Assembly: GCA_014529385.2 (NCBI GenBank)
Contig: CM043959.1
Span: 91,181,529-91,245,528 of the forward strand
Source: Adiantum capillus-veneris
Lineage: Eukaryota; Streptophyta; Polypodiopsida; Polypodiales; Pteridaceae
Length of the DNA: 64,000 bases
Direction: 5' to 3'
The notes under the pieces were generated by a model. It was given only the letters and a program-made list of their open reading frames with translations. It did no database searches and was not told the origin of the DNA. Below, in pieces: positions 9,993 to 22,443 of the stretch; the stretch's first letter is position 1, and each line of letters starts with the position of its first letter. A program made the position numbers and the translations under genes.

Positions 9993-12900
9993 CCCGCAAT
10001 GAGACTCCTAGAGCCTCTATGTTTGAAGCTCCAAAAGAGGATGCTCATTGCCTAGGATTTCTCCTTTCCTATGCTTGGGGAAAGATGGAAGAGCATGATG
10101 CCTTTATTTTTTTAACCATGGGTCAACTCACAAATTCATATCCACGGAGTTGACCACTAAGCTAGGCATGCAGGCCCACAAGATGGGAGATGCATTGAAA
10201 TCCAATGGAGCTATCAAGGGACAAGACGTCTCTGTTACTTCCTTAATTGGGAAATTAAGGCTTCATGTCCAAAGCTATGTGGACAAAAAGGATTCATCTC
10301 CCCTCTCAAACACGAGAATGTTATCGTTGGGGCACCATGTTTTAACTGCATGGCTTCCAACATGAATCTCCCTAAAAAGAGAATCTACTTCACCTACAGG
10401 GAAGAGAGTATGTCTATAGATGCTAATGAATTAGGGAACACCATATCCCTACAATAAAGGGAGTCAAGAGGAGTTAGAGTTGTCTAATTTCCTTAATGGA
10501 TTCCAAGATGTTTTCATTGATGACATCCCTAGCAAGCTACCTCTAAAGTGAGGGATGATGACCATGCAATTGAGCTCCTACCAAGAAGCTCACCGCCTAA
10601 CAAGCCTCCTTATAGAGTTTCACAAGCTCAACAAGAGGAGATCATGAGGGAAGTGCATGAATTGGTGGAAAAAGGGATGGTGAAGTCTAGGTCCTCTCCA
10701 TTTTGTTCACCATTGCTTTTAATGCAAAACAAGGATGACACATATCACATATGTGTCGACTATAGAGCACTAAATAAGATCATTAACAAAAATAGATTTC
10801 CCGTGCCACCGGTAGAAGATCTATTTGATAATTTACAAGTTTTGGCCTGACAAATTCGCTAGACGCATTCAAACTCATGATGGACAAAAATCTTCAAGCC
10901 ATTCAAATTCTCTTAGGAGTACAAGGGACACCTCCACGTAATCTTTCAAGTTGTGAGAGAGAATAAGCTTTTCATTAATCAAAAGAAAAGTGAATTTTTC
11001 CTACAAGAGATTCAATATTTAGGTCACATTATCTCTAAAGATGGTACCCGTATGGATCCAACAAAGTTAGAGATAATAAAATGATGGCCTCATCCAAGGA
11101 ATCTATAGGAGGTACAAAGATTCATAGGTATGTGTGCAAACTTTAGATGCTTCATAGAAAAATTCTCACCAATAGTAGGCCCATTACATGACTTAACAAA
11201 AAAAAGAACGTTAAGTATTCATGGACTGCAAAAGTGCAAGAAGCTTTTGAGAAGGTTATCTCTCAATGTGTGCTCACACTACTAGATCTCTCAAAGCCAT
11301 TTGAGGCCCAATATGATGCTTGTGGTGATTGCCTTGGAGCTATTTTGCTTCAAGAAGTGCATGCCATAGCATATGAGAGTCAAAGACTCAACTTTGATAA
11401 GTGAATATTGGGCAAATACGAAAAAGAGTTACTAGCTATTCTATATGCCCTAAACATGTTGAAACACTATCTCTTGGGGACTCCGTCATCTTACAAATGG
11501 ATCACAAAGCCTCAAGAACTTCATGACACAAACCAAGCTCTCCGACAAACAAGTGAGGTGGGAAAATTTTCTTTTTCAATTTAAATTTCATATTACTCAC
11601 ATGTCTAACAAGCACAATCAAGTGGTCGATGCACTTTCACAACGACCAAGGGTAAATGTGGTGTCTATAGAAACTCACAATGATCTATCTTTATTGATAG
11701 ATGAGTATGCTACTGACTGAAACTTTAAGTATGTAATTACAGCCTTTGCAATAGGAAAGAAAAAAAGAACCATTCACCTTGAAGGATGGTTATCTTGCAA
11801 ACGACAATAGGCTATGTGTTACTCACCCATATAATAAGAAAGTCATTTATGAATCCCATACTTCTCCTTATGCGGGGCAAAGAGGGAATCCATAATCTAC
11901 TCTTCAAGGAGTAGAAATGTCTTTCTGTTGGTCTACCATGAAAAGTAAACATACAAGAGTATGTTTCAAAATGCATGGTATACCAAAATTTGAAATCTGA
12001 TCGAGGGAAGCAACTTGGATTGTTTCAGTCGACATGCTTAACAAGAAAACACACTCTATGCTTGTCAAAAAGACTATTAAGGCACATCAAATGGCAACCC
12101 TCTTCAGATCTCAAATTTTTAAGCATCATGGCTTTCCAGCACCCATAGTGTTGGACAAAGATCCTAGAATGACTAGTAAGTTCTAGAAGGGTTTCTTTGA
12201 GAATCTAGGAAGTAGATTAAATTTCTCTTTTGGTCTATCATCCACAAACAGATGATCAAAGTGGAATAATTAATCTAACAATTGTTGATATACTAAAAGC
12301 CTGTGTCATGGAAGTAGATCATGTTCTCAATGATATAAGTACCTACCTCTTATAGAGTATGCGTACAATGATATTGTACATACTTCTATGGGGAAAGTAC
12401 CTTTTGAGGTTAAAGAAGGAAGATCCAAAAGTCCCTTACTACTTAAAGTACATGGGAAGATCTTCGTTGCTGATGAATATAGCCAAGACCTACAAGAATA
12501 TTTTCCAAAGATTAAAGGGGTTATATCCATCTCACAGGAAAGGCAAAAAGGGTTGCTATTAATAAGCACAGAAGAGCCTTAGCCTTTAAGGAAAATGATT
12601 GGATCTTGCTAAAGATTCTCAAGGCTCATCTGAGGCATACTATGGGCAAGAGTCCTACGGACCACCAAGAGTATGATGCTAAACTAGCAAAAAGATACTA
12701 TGGTCCTTAAAATTCTTAAGCCAGTAAATGAGATGGCTTATCAATTGAAGTTGCCCAACCATTGACTCATGCACAATGTTCTCCATGAGAATCTACATAA
12801 GCCTTACAAAGGAGTGCCATCAAAAGAAGCAATAGTTGCAGACCCTCCAAAATTCGAAGATCAAGAAGAAGTACTTCAATCTAAGTCCATCCTATGACAT

Positions 12901-13365
12901 GAAGACAAGGTATATTAAAAAACAGTAAGATTATCTAACGATATCTTATTAAGTTAAAGAATTATACTTTTAAAGATGCTAAATGGATGCAAAGGACCTA
13001 CCTTAAGGATAATATGAACTTTGTCAATGCTTACAATGCTGCACTAGAGTTTTTGTCTTATAAGACTAGTTCTCTTTTTATTGTGCACAAATTTAAATAG
13101 TATGCATGCTTAGAATCATGTTTGTGGTGATGACGTCTCCCAAACACGAAGTAGAACTTGTAACTCTACTTTGAAAGTATGATATGGACTAAAGAGAAGA
13201 CATGCTTACGGCAGCTACGTCTCCCAAGCACCAAATGGACTAGTCATCCATCTTGGAATGATGTCGTAGGGTAAAAAGGTATCCTCTACCCGTTAAGACA
13301 AATTGACTAATGACTATGGATTTATTTCTCATAGTCGAGGACGACAATGATTTCAAGAGAGGTAA
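9993..13365 (+). pseudogene. Chromovirus copy B1: decayed gag-protease-pol, truncated at left by element A
   Basis: Homologous along its length to B2 but full of stops and shifts. 10080-10380 corresponds to the protease region. 10548-10850 is the N-terminal RT segment (ELVEKGMVKSRSSPFCSPLL, ICVDYRALNKI). The RT palm with the catalytic DD is deleted between about 10850 and 10935, and the thumb resumes at KLFINQKKSEFFLQEIQYL. An RNase H remnant lies at 11270-11650 and integrase remnants at 11850-12890. The chromodomain region ends near 13050. 13056-13365 is the 3' untranslated part, also matching B2. It adds information on the RT N-terminal part, which B2 lacks. Confidence 0.85.
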
Positions 13366-15160
13366 TGTCATTAAATCTAATATCTAACCAACCCAAATGA
13401 TTTTCTCATATTAAACTGATCATTAAATGTGGGATAATAAACGGGAACAAAGGTTAGAATATAGACATGTGCTTCTAGACCTATCTCAACACAGTACCAA
13501 AAGCAGAGATGGTTGCATCTCAATAGGTGTTCAAAAGGAGATGGTCTATCAAAGGGAAATGTGCATTAAGTGCTTCTAGACTTACCTCAGGAGGGGACCA
13601 AGAGGACAGATGGTTACATCTCAATAGAGGTCCAAAAGGAGGTAGTCTATCAAAGACCAATGTGCATCTAATGGATCTTAAAATACCTTGGGGTTAGCTT
13701 CATTAAAGACCTCCAATGGTTAGTGTTAAAAGTCCTTTGACATTAGGCAAGCTAGGGTTGAGGTTGAGGTGGGAGCCCGACCTAACCTGGAGGTGCTTGT
13801 CGTGCTTGATGACTAAGGTGCGTGCTTGATGACTAAGGTGCTTGAGGTGCTTGTCGTGCTTGATGACTAAGGTACTTGAGGTGTTTGTCATACTAAATGA
13901 GGAAGGTGTCTGAGAAGCTTCCCATGCATGGGGGGTAAGGTGCTTGAGTCAAAAAGAGACCCTACAAACTTAATGAGGAAGATGCTTGAGAAGCTTCCCA
14001 TGCATGCGGGGGTAAGGTGCTTGAGTCAAAAAGAGACCCTACAAAATTAATGAGGAACGTTCTTAAGAAGCTTCCTATGCATGAAAGTTCCAAAGTTAGG
14101 GGAATCTTTGACTTAACCTTCCACTCACCCAAAGGGCACCCCTTATCTCAAAGGGCGCATGGGACACATGTCAGACTCTCCCTATGCTTAACCACATGGT
14201 GTGCTTGAATTCTATTGATTGGGCTAAAGAGGGGTCCAATGAGCTTTTAGTTCTATCCAACAAATATCTAGATATTTTCAAGCTCTCTCTCTATAAGGGG
14301 TAACGAGGACACTTGTCTCAAGACTACTACCCATGTACTTGAATGCATGCTACATGTGATTGGCTAGGGGGGAGAGGGGTCCAATGAACTTGAAACATGT
14401 GTAAAAGCTACAACTCGCCCCAAGAAAGCAAGGGGGGTGCTGGGGGGATATACACCACACACACACTCATTTTGTGAATTCATTCTCACTTGGTGAAAGT
14501 AGAGGAACTCCACCTCCTTCTTGAAGCTTGTGAGAAGTAAGAGCCTACACCAACACTCTTCGCTATGGAATGAAAATCCAACCAAGAGCCATGCTTCAAT
14601 GCTTAAGCTTTCCATCTTCTCCATCTTCATTACGATGCTATTATGTATGCTAGCAAGAAGAGTTATGATAAGTGAGGAACTATTTCTTTCTCCTATAGAA
14701 TGTTTCTTCTTCCTCTTCCCTATCCTCATTCCCCGCTAGCTCTCTCCATTTCGAAGGTGTTTGAGGCCTTGGGACTGAGGCTTGGGATAGTTAATGCTTT
14801 CTACAAACTTTATGTTATGCTTGTGATGCATGAAGCTTTCCATCTTCATTGCATCACCTAGGTCACAAGGAACACAAAAATGGTATTTTACCAAGTCTCT
14901 CTTGATGGGATAAACTATAATACAAATGCCTATTGGAGGGGGGCCCGGCTCCATATGAATCCGGTCCTCAACTATTGTGATGTTCTCTAAACTCTCTCTC
15001 TTGCAAAAGTATTGTTCATGCCAAATTAGCTAAGTACCATGTTTATGTTGCTACCATCAATCAAGTTCTCCCGCTATGCTCACAAAGTAATCTCACAAAA
15101 GTGTTTCACCTAATTTCCTAATTTCTCTACTCTCAAAATTCATAGGCCATTTCCATTACA
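13366..15160 (+). repeat. 3' LTR of chromovirus copy B1
   Basis: Starts TGTCATTAAATC after a purine tract (AAGAGAGGTAA) and ends CCATTACA, about 1.8 kb, matching the B2 LTRs throughout. It contains a degenerate CTTGAGGTGCTTG minisatellite at about 13790-13880. It also has a duplicated block (GAAGCTTCCCATGCATG) near 13915 and 13993 and again, diverged, near 14068. 15161-15424 to its right holds nothing recognisable. Confidence 0.8.
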
Positions 15161-15424
15161 CAACACAACAAACAACACTACAATGTGACAATCGGGAAGA
15201 GATTAGGAAGCACAAGAAGGAGAGAAGTGAGCACCCTTAGCTCACGTTGTGTTTCTATTATCCAAAATTTATAAAATACTTATAAAAATTATCTTTTATA
15301 CCTTATCCAAGGTTTTTGTGGTCAAAACTAATAATATGAGAGCTCTAACTAAAAATAGGTTGATACAATCTGGAAGCTTGTAGCCCCGGCTCATCAATTA
15401 CACTATTTATTTGGAAAGTAGGAG

Positions 15425-17400
15425 TTACAACATTCCCAATTCATTAAAATTATGAGTGCTTTTACAATAAGAGCTCCAAAAAATGTGTGTTCGAGTTAGC
15501 TTGCTATTAGCATTCCCTCCCTCCTTGACTGTGTCGTCCCTTGACACAACTTCATGGACTAAAGTAGTCTTCGAGTTGACAGTTGGTGAGGCAATCTTTA
15601 AGTGCATGGAATGCTTTCTCATATCTGAGTCTTCTTTCTTTGTCAGGAACTTTCATAGTGCACATTGGAGTGATCTCCAAACACGGTGGTCACAATTTTT
15701 TGAGCAATTTGGGGGGTTAGATTGAGTATGTTTGGAAAATCTAACCCTATTACAGATGCGTTGAGTCCCAAAGGACATATTTTGGCTCTTGAGTCAAGAT
15801 CCACAATTTCTATTCAAGGTGTGTCTTTTGACAGCATGAAGAACCAGTATGCGGATCTGAGTTTGGTAAGAAATGGTATAGGATCTTGCTTCCCAAGGGC
15901 TAAGAAACTATCTCACTCATGATGATTTGTTGTATTTTCATCAACATCTATGTGTGTTTCCCTGTCTCAAGCCAACCATATTGCATGATGCACATGATTC
16001 TCTCACGGGTGGGTACAGGGGTTTGTACTAACAGAGTAGTGGTTAGAATTTCATTGGTTACTTTTGTCAGTTGTTGATCCTTGCTTTTGCAGGCATCAGA
16101 TAACTTAGTGAGAAGCTCTCCCAGCTCTTCCATTTCTTTCTGCTACTTCTCTTTGGCAAGCTGGTGTTGTTCTGCTTCATCCTTCAGCTCTTTGATCAGT
16201 CTTTGGAGTTTTGAAATAATGTTCATTCTGTCATCCAACTCTCCTTGTAGAGCATCGATGACTAGCTCAAGTTCCCTAGCCTTAGAATTGTCGTTAAGTG
16301 CTGATGTTTGTATTTTCTCTATCATCAGCTGCATCTGCTTGGCATATTCATTGATTTTCATAATGACTTTGTCGTTTGTTTCCCATTCTTTAGGCTCTCC
16401 CTGGGGTTGTCTAGAGGTTTCAGCCGTTTCCACTTGTGGCTCTTTAGGTGGTGCTATGGTTTCTGGTTGTGGTTGTGGCGGGGGTTCTACTTCTCCTCCT
16501 TGAGGCATTGTGGATGCCTCAATTTTTTTTGCTTGAGGCTTTGCGGATGCCTTGGCTGTTTCTGGATGTGTTGTTGTAGAAAGTGCTACCTCAGTTTGTT
16601 CTGTTTCTTTTGGCTATTCAAAACTTGATGTTGCATGTTCTTGGTGTTCACGCTCTTTTCCCTTGGCTTCCTCACCCTCATTGGGTTTAGCTTTTGGTGA
16701 AGGGCTCGGGCTTGGCATTGGGTGGTCTTCTTGCTTCGTAGCGGGTGAAGTGGGTTTTAGAGACACATCCCCCTGGTCATGATGTGACTCACCATGTTCA
16801 GTAGCCTCTACTTGTCTTTGTTGTTGGCCGCTTCCTCTTTTGCTTTCCTTTCAACTTCTTGAGCTTCCTTCAGCTTCAAGGCTTCTGCTTCCGCATACAT
16901 GCGCTTAAAAAATTCTGTGGGATCCTCTACTCCTTTCCTTGTAGGGTTCTTGGTTCTGGGTCCCCTTATATCTCTTGGAACGCATCTTTCTGGGTTCTCA
17001 CCTGCAGCTTGGTATAAGTCTGCTTTTCTCTTTCAAGCCTCACCTTATTTTTCTGAGGTTCTTCTTGGTGTGCAGCTACTGCTTTCTTCTTGGTGTGTAG
17101 CTACTTATTTCTTCTTCATTTCTTCAATTATTGCTCTTCTTTCCTCATTTTCCGAGCTTTCACTACTATGAGCTTCATGAGAACTTTTTGCAGATTCTTT
17201 GTTTGACTTATATTTTGATGAACGTGTAGTTCTTGGAGAAGGTTGCGCGGATACAATCCAAGTTTTCTGATCTGGGGCTGGTGGAAAATTATCGACCATT
17301 CCAATAGCATGATATGCTATTCTTGTCATCACTTCAGGGGCCCCCAGAATATGTGATTTTTCCTTTCTTCTTCATGTCTTTCAATGTTGTCAGTACATAA
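15425..17400 (-). pseudogene. Minus-strand relic related to element A's long 3' ORF
   Basis: Reading right to left, the segment around 17400-17290 gives ILGAPEVMTRIAYHAIG, aligning with YIGGAEILTRIAYEAIG of the ORF at 5727-9002. It then passes into low-complexity and coiled-coil text (16508-16143: ELELVIDALQGELDDRMN) and TPVPTRERIMCIMQYGW near 16000. There are several frameshifts. The order globular, charged, coiled coil matches the A ORF, so it is a diverged member of the same family. Its N-terminal part is missing where the LTR of B2 begins at 17420. Confidence 0.6.
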
Positions 17401-17419
17401 AATGTTCTTTGATAAGAAG

Positions 17420-19040
17420 TGTCATAAAATATAATATCTAGCTTTACCAAATGATTTTCTCATATTAAACTGATCACTTAATATGGGAAGATAAAAGGGG
17501 AACAAGATTTAGGATATTTGTATGTGCTTCTAGACCTATCTCAATAGAGGACCAAAAGGAGAAATGGTTGCATCTGAATAGGGGTTCAAAAGGAGACGGT
17601 CTACCAAAGAGCAATGAGCAATAAGTGCTTCTAGATTTACCTCAGCAAGGGACCAAGAGGAGAGATGGTTACATCTCAAAAGGGGTTCAAACGGAGGTAA
17701 TCTATCAAAGAGCAATATGCATCTAGTGGAGCCTAAAAGACCTTAGGGTTAGCTTCATTAAAGACCTCCAAAAGTTAGTGTTAGAAAGTCATTTGACCTT
17801 ACGCAAGATAGGGCTAACCTCGAGGTGGGAATCCTACCCAAGCATGAGATGCTAAGATGCTTAAAGTGGTTGTTGGAACCTTGCCCAAAGCTTGAGGTGA
17901 TTTTTATGCTTAAATGTCTAAGGTTTTTGAAATGTTAAATTCAAAGATAAATTCTCAAGAGGCTTGAAGTTTCCATTCTTGATTGACTAAGGCTTGAAGT
18001 ACTCAATTCAAAACAAATGACTTAAGAATCATAAAAGACACATGCTTGTTTGATTGACTAAGTCCTTGAAGTATTCAATTCAACCAAATGACTTAATAAG
18101 CATAAAATACACATCTTCAAATGGTCCTCCACATGTGGCCCTCATGATGTGCTTGAATGCTATTGGATAAGTTTTAAAGGGGTCCAATGAGAATTTAGAT
18201 ACATAAAAATAAATAATTAATTTCTTTCTCTCAAAGAGGGAAAAGAGGACACATGTCCAAATGAAATAATAAAATAATAAAATAATACAAGAGAGAGAGA
18301 GAGAGGTGGACCAAGCATGAGAGGGGTGTATACTCTCCCACACACACACACATTCTCTCATTGTGTGGAGTGCAAAGTGCAAGAGCTCCATCTCCTTCTC
18401 CAAGCTCTTGGAGAAGTGGAGAGCCACACCAACACTCTTGGCTATGGAATGCAAATCCAACCAAGAGCCATGCTTCAATGCTTAAGCTTGCCATCTTCTT
18501 CATCTTCATTACTATGCTATTATGTTAAGCTAAGCAAGAAGAGTGATGATGAGTGAGGAACTATTTCTTTCTCCTATGGAATGTTTCTTTTTCCTCTTCC
18601 CTACCCTCATTCCCCGCTAGCTCTCTCCACCTTTGAAGGTGTTTAAAGCCTTGGGAATGAGGCTTGGGATAGTTAATGCTTTTTGCAAAGTCTATGTTAA
18701 GCTCGTGATGCATGAAGCTTTCCATCTTCATAGCATCACCAAGGTCACAAGGAACACAAAGATTGTATTGTAACAAAGTCTCTCTTGATGGGAGAATTTA
18801 TAATACAAACGCCTTTTGGAGGGGGGATCGGCTCCAAGTAAATCCGGTCCTTAACTATTGTCATGTTCTCTAATACTCTCTCTCTTGCAAAAGTATTTTT
18901 CATACCAAGTTAATTAAGTACTATGTTTATGTTGCTACCATCAATTAAGTTCACCCTCTATGTTCTCAAAGTGATCTCACAAAAATGCTCACCTTAATTC
19001 TTTTAATTCCGCTATTCTCAAAGTTCATAGGCCTTTCCCA
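17420..19040 (+). repeat. 5' LTR of B2
   Basis: Starts TGTCATAAAAT and aligns with the LTRs at 13366 and 25171. Both 3' LTRs end CCATTACA, but here CCCATT runs directly into GGTCTCAGAGCC. A five-base loss (ACATT) between two ATT repeats at the LTR/primer-site joint would explain this. Confidence 0.8.
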
Positions 19041-19041
19041 T

Positions 19042-19054
19042 TGGTCTCAGAGCC
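19042..19054 (+). other. Primer binding site of B2
   Basis: TGGTCTCAGAGCC differs by one base from TGGTATCAGAGCC, the usual plant primer site complementary to the 3' end of initiator methionine tRNA. Confidence 0.75.
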
Positions 19055-19455
19055 TTTGGTTTCTCTTTTCTTGCTTAAGAAGAGAGGTCCTTAAGTAGAC
19101 TATTAATGGTTCATTTTGTTAATTATATTAGGGTAATTGGGATTGGGATCTATTATCGGTTCTTTTGAGCCCACTATAGCAGCATATGGTGCACACCTTG
19201 GGAGCTTTGATCTTAAGAATGGGGTCTTTTTAGACTTGCCTACGGCTTTAGCATTATTGAGCCATAAGAAGTCCGAAAGGAGCTATCCCTTGGAAATTCT
19301 TCTATGTTAGACCCACCCCACTACTCTCTATAATTAACCAATTCGAGCCGTGGGTGTAGATACTTAAGTGCTTATTTTCAAAGGCTAAGAGGAGTAGCAA
19401 CTAAGGTTTTGAGTTGCCAAAGAATACACTAAGTAAACACATAAGTATAATTAGC

Positions 19456-21213
19456 ATGGCTAACAATAACCAAGAGAGTAGAATGAACATTGATAAGTTT
19501 GATTTTGCACATGAAGGTGCTAATGATGATGCCCCCATGTTTATCAATTATCTTGTTACTAGCTATGGGCAACCCTACTTTGCAAGCCGAAGTTACTCAA
19601 CAACTTCGTGCTTATGGGATTTCCCTTCCTCTCCAAGAGGTGAGAGAGCTTAGGAGGCCTCTTGATGAGAACCCCAAAAGAAGACTCCCTCCCATATGAG
19701 AAGAGGAATCCAAATAACAAGAAAGTAATGAATTCCTAAGTTCCTTTGAATATGTGGCTCCAGAGAGACGGCGGTCTAGACGATTGCCAACTCCTCCCAT
19801 GAGGAAAGGGAGGAAATGGTCAACACACAGTCCTTCTCCTCGTCACTCCGAAAGGGAAGAGAGGAAACAAAGGAAGAAAAGGTCAAGAAAGAGGTCACCC
19901 TCTTCTTCTTCACCTTCCTTCTCTCCCAATGAAAGCTATGGCTATTCTCTTAGAGAATACAAGAGGAGAGGACATTGCAAAACTTACCATGCATGATGAA
20001 GGTCCCAAAAGCTTAAGAAATTCAAAGGGGAAGGAAAGAGTATCTCTTTTCTCACCTATGATGGCACCTTTGGTGCCACCAACAAAGTATTGGTCTTTAT
20101 CCAACAATTTGATGAGACTTTTGGAGACGAGGGCTTCATGGAGTCCTCCAAGTTACACCATGTAGCTATGCACTCCCAGAAATCTACTCGTCAATGGTGG
20201 GCTAGCCTTCATGGCAATGACGAGGCCCCAAAGACATGGAAAACTCTACGAGCTTCCATCATGAAGCAATTCCTTGCAAGCGATGCAAAGGACAATGTGC
20301 TTACCAAATGGTGAAGTTTGAAGCTACTCTTCAACAAGTCTATCCACAAATATGTAAATAAGTTTTGGGATTTACATCTCAAAGCTACAGTCTTTCAAAG
20401 GATAGACTTCATCAAACATAAGCAACAATTTTGTGCGATATTACCTAAAGAAATGGCTGAGTATATCAACTCACAACGGCCTAGCACTACCACTGAAGTC
20501 ATCCACCAGACTATGGTTGCTTCAAGGATCGATTTCCAACAAAGGGGCGAGAAGAAATTTCAAGACCATGGAAAACAAGGACCAAAATGAAGCTAAAGAG
20601 AAGAGCAATGCTCAAAACTCTTCCCAAGGCAACACAAACACCAACAACAACAAGGCCAAGGAGAAAGGAGCTTAGAAAGGTAAAAATAAGCTCTCTCCTA
20701 AAGAATTGGATGCCTTTCATAAAGACCATAAATGCTTTAAGTGGGGGGAGCAAGGACATGGTTATCGTTCTTGCCCCAAAAGAAATGTACGCAATGACAC
20801 TCCTAGAGCTTCCGTGGTTGAAGCTCCAAAAGAGGATACCCATTGCAAAGGCTCATCCCTCTCCTATGCTTGGGGAAAAGTAAGGGAGCGTGATGTCCTT
20901 ATTCTCTTTGACCTTGGATCTACTCACAACTTCATATCAATGGACTTGGCCACTAAGTTGGGCATTCAAGCTTTCGAGAGTGGAGATACTGTAACTGCCA
21001 ATGGAGCTTTCAAGGGATAGCAAGCCTCTATTACTCCCTTGATTGGAAGTTGAGGCTTCATGTCCAAAGCTACGTCGACAAAGAAGACTTTTTTTTATCT
21101 CTCCTCTCCAACATGAGGATGTTATCCTAGGGGCATGATGTTTCAACCGCATGGCTGCCAACATGAAGTTCCCTAAAAGGAGAATCTATTTCACCTATAG
21201 GGAAAAGAGCATG
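19456..21213 (+). pseudogene. B2 gag and protease, broken
   Basis: Gag probably starts at ATG 19456 (MANNNQESRMNIDKFDF). The capsid-like core is in 20090-20590, split by a TGA at 20312-20314 (RQWWASLHGNDEAPKTW, FLASDAKDNVLTKW, then KSIHKYVNKFWDL). At 20706-21020 is a zinc-knuckle remnant, CFKWGEQGHGYRSC, with the second Cys changed to Trp. The protease follows as ILFDLGSTHNFIS, where Leu replaces Ser of the D-S/T-G active site. A TAG ends this ORF at 21018-21020. The homology continues to about 21213, where copia sequence starts. Confidence 0.8.
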
Positions 21214-22425
21214 GTAAAGAGATTTTCTCAAAAGAAATGTATTGACTTCAATGAAATATTTTATCCTATTGTAAAAATGAATTTCATTAGTTTTGTGTTA
21301 AGCCTTGTGGCTGCTCATGACTAAATGAATGTAAATACGGCATTCTCTCACGGTGACTTGGAGGAGGAGATTTACATGCTTCAACCAAAGGCCCGTACGA
21401 AGAAAAGAGCAAGGAGAAAATGGTTTGGAGGTTAAAGAAAAGCTTGTATGGTCTAAAGCAAGCATCAAGATAGTGGTACTTAAACTTTGACCGATGGATG
21501 TTGGCTCATATATTCAGAGATGCAATTTAGATCACTGCGTCTACACAAAAAAGTTAGGAGATGGGAAGTTCATCATCCTAGTGTTGTATGTTAATGACAT
21601 GTTGATTGCAAGTGCTAACATGCAGGATATCAAAGACCTAAAAGATATCTCAAGAGGATTACATCAAGAATGTACTAGAAAGGTTTACAATGTAAGATGC
21701 AAAACCAGTTTCTATACCTTTGGCTAGTCACTTTAAACTAACTAAGGATATGTGTCAAAAGACACAAGAGGAGATAGTCTACATGTCTAAAGTTCCATAT
21801 ACTACAGCGGTAGGTTCTCTAATGTATGCTATGGTTTAGACAAGGCCATATATTGCACATGCAATGGGAGTTGTGAGTAGATTCATCGATAATCCAGGTA
21901 AAGAGCATTGGAAAGCTATGAAGTGGATACTAAGGTATCTAAAGGGGACAACCACAAATGCTTTGTGTTTTAAAGGCACTGATATTTTCTTGCAAGGGTA
22001 TGTTGATGCAGATATGGTAGGTGACAAAGATACTCAAAGGAGCACTACTACTGACTACATCTTCACGATTGGAGGCACATCAGTGAGTTGGGCTTCAAAG
22101 TTGCAGAAAGTGGTCCCTCTTTCCACCATAGAAGCGGAATATGTAGCTCGCATAGAGGCAGTCAAAGAGATTTTGTGGCTTCATAGATTATGGGAGGAGC
22201 TTGGATACAAGCAAGACAATTGTGTCTTGTATAGAGACGAGCAAAGCACCACTCATTTGAAAAGAATTCAGCCTTTCACTCAAGAACAAAGCACAGTGAG
22301 GTGAGATTTCACTTCATACATACTCTTTTGGAAGAGCGACAACTAAAGATAGGAAAGGTGAACACAAGCGAGAATCATGTGCACATGTTAACAAAGGTTG
22401 CTAACAAGGAGAAGTTGAGTTTTGG
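21214..22425 (+). pseudogene. Ty1/copia reverse transcriptase-RNase H fragment inside B2
   Basis: The text changes from gypsy protease to copia RT at about 21214 (CIDFNEIFYPIVKM, then SHGDLEEEIYMLQPK and KKSLYGLKQAS). The catalytic box reads LYVNDMLIAS, Asn replacing the first Asp of YVDD. RNase H follows: RYLKGTTTNALCF, GYVDADMVGD, STTTDYIFTIGG and STIEAEYVA. The fragment ends near 22425, where gypsy RT resumes at EYLVMPFG. There are several stops, so it is not functional. It replaces the protease C-terminus and RT N-terminus that copy B1 still shows. Confidence 0.85.
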
Positions 22426-22443
22426 CTTTATGAATATCTAGTC

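Noticed and set aside
16081-16782. Plus-strand ORFs rich in S, L and C
   Set aside because: They are antisense shadows of the minus-strand coiled-coil relic at 16143-16508 and its neighbours.
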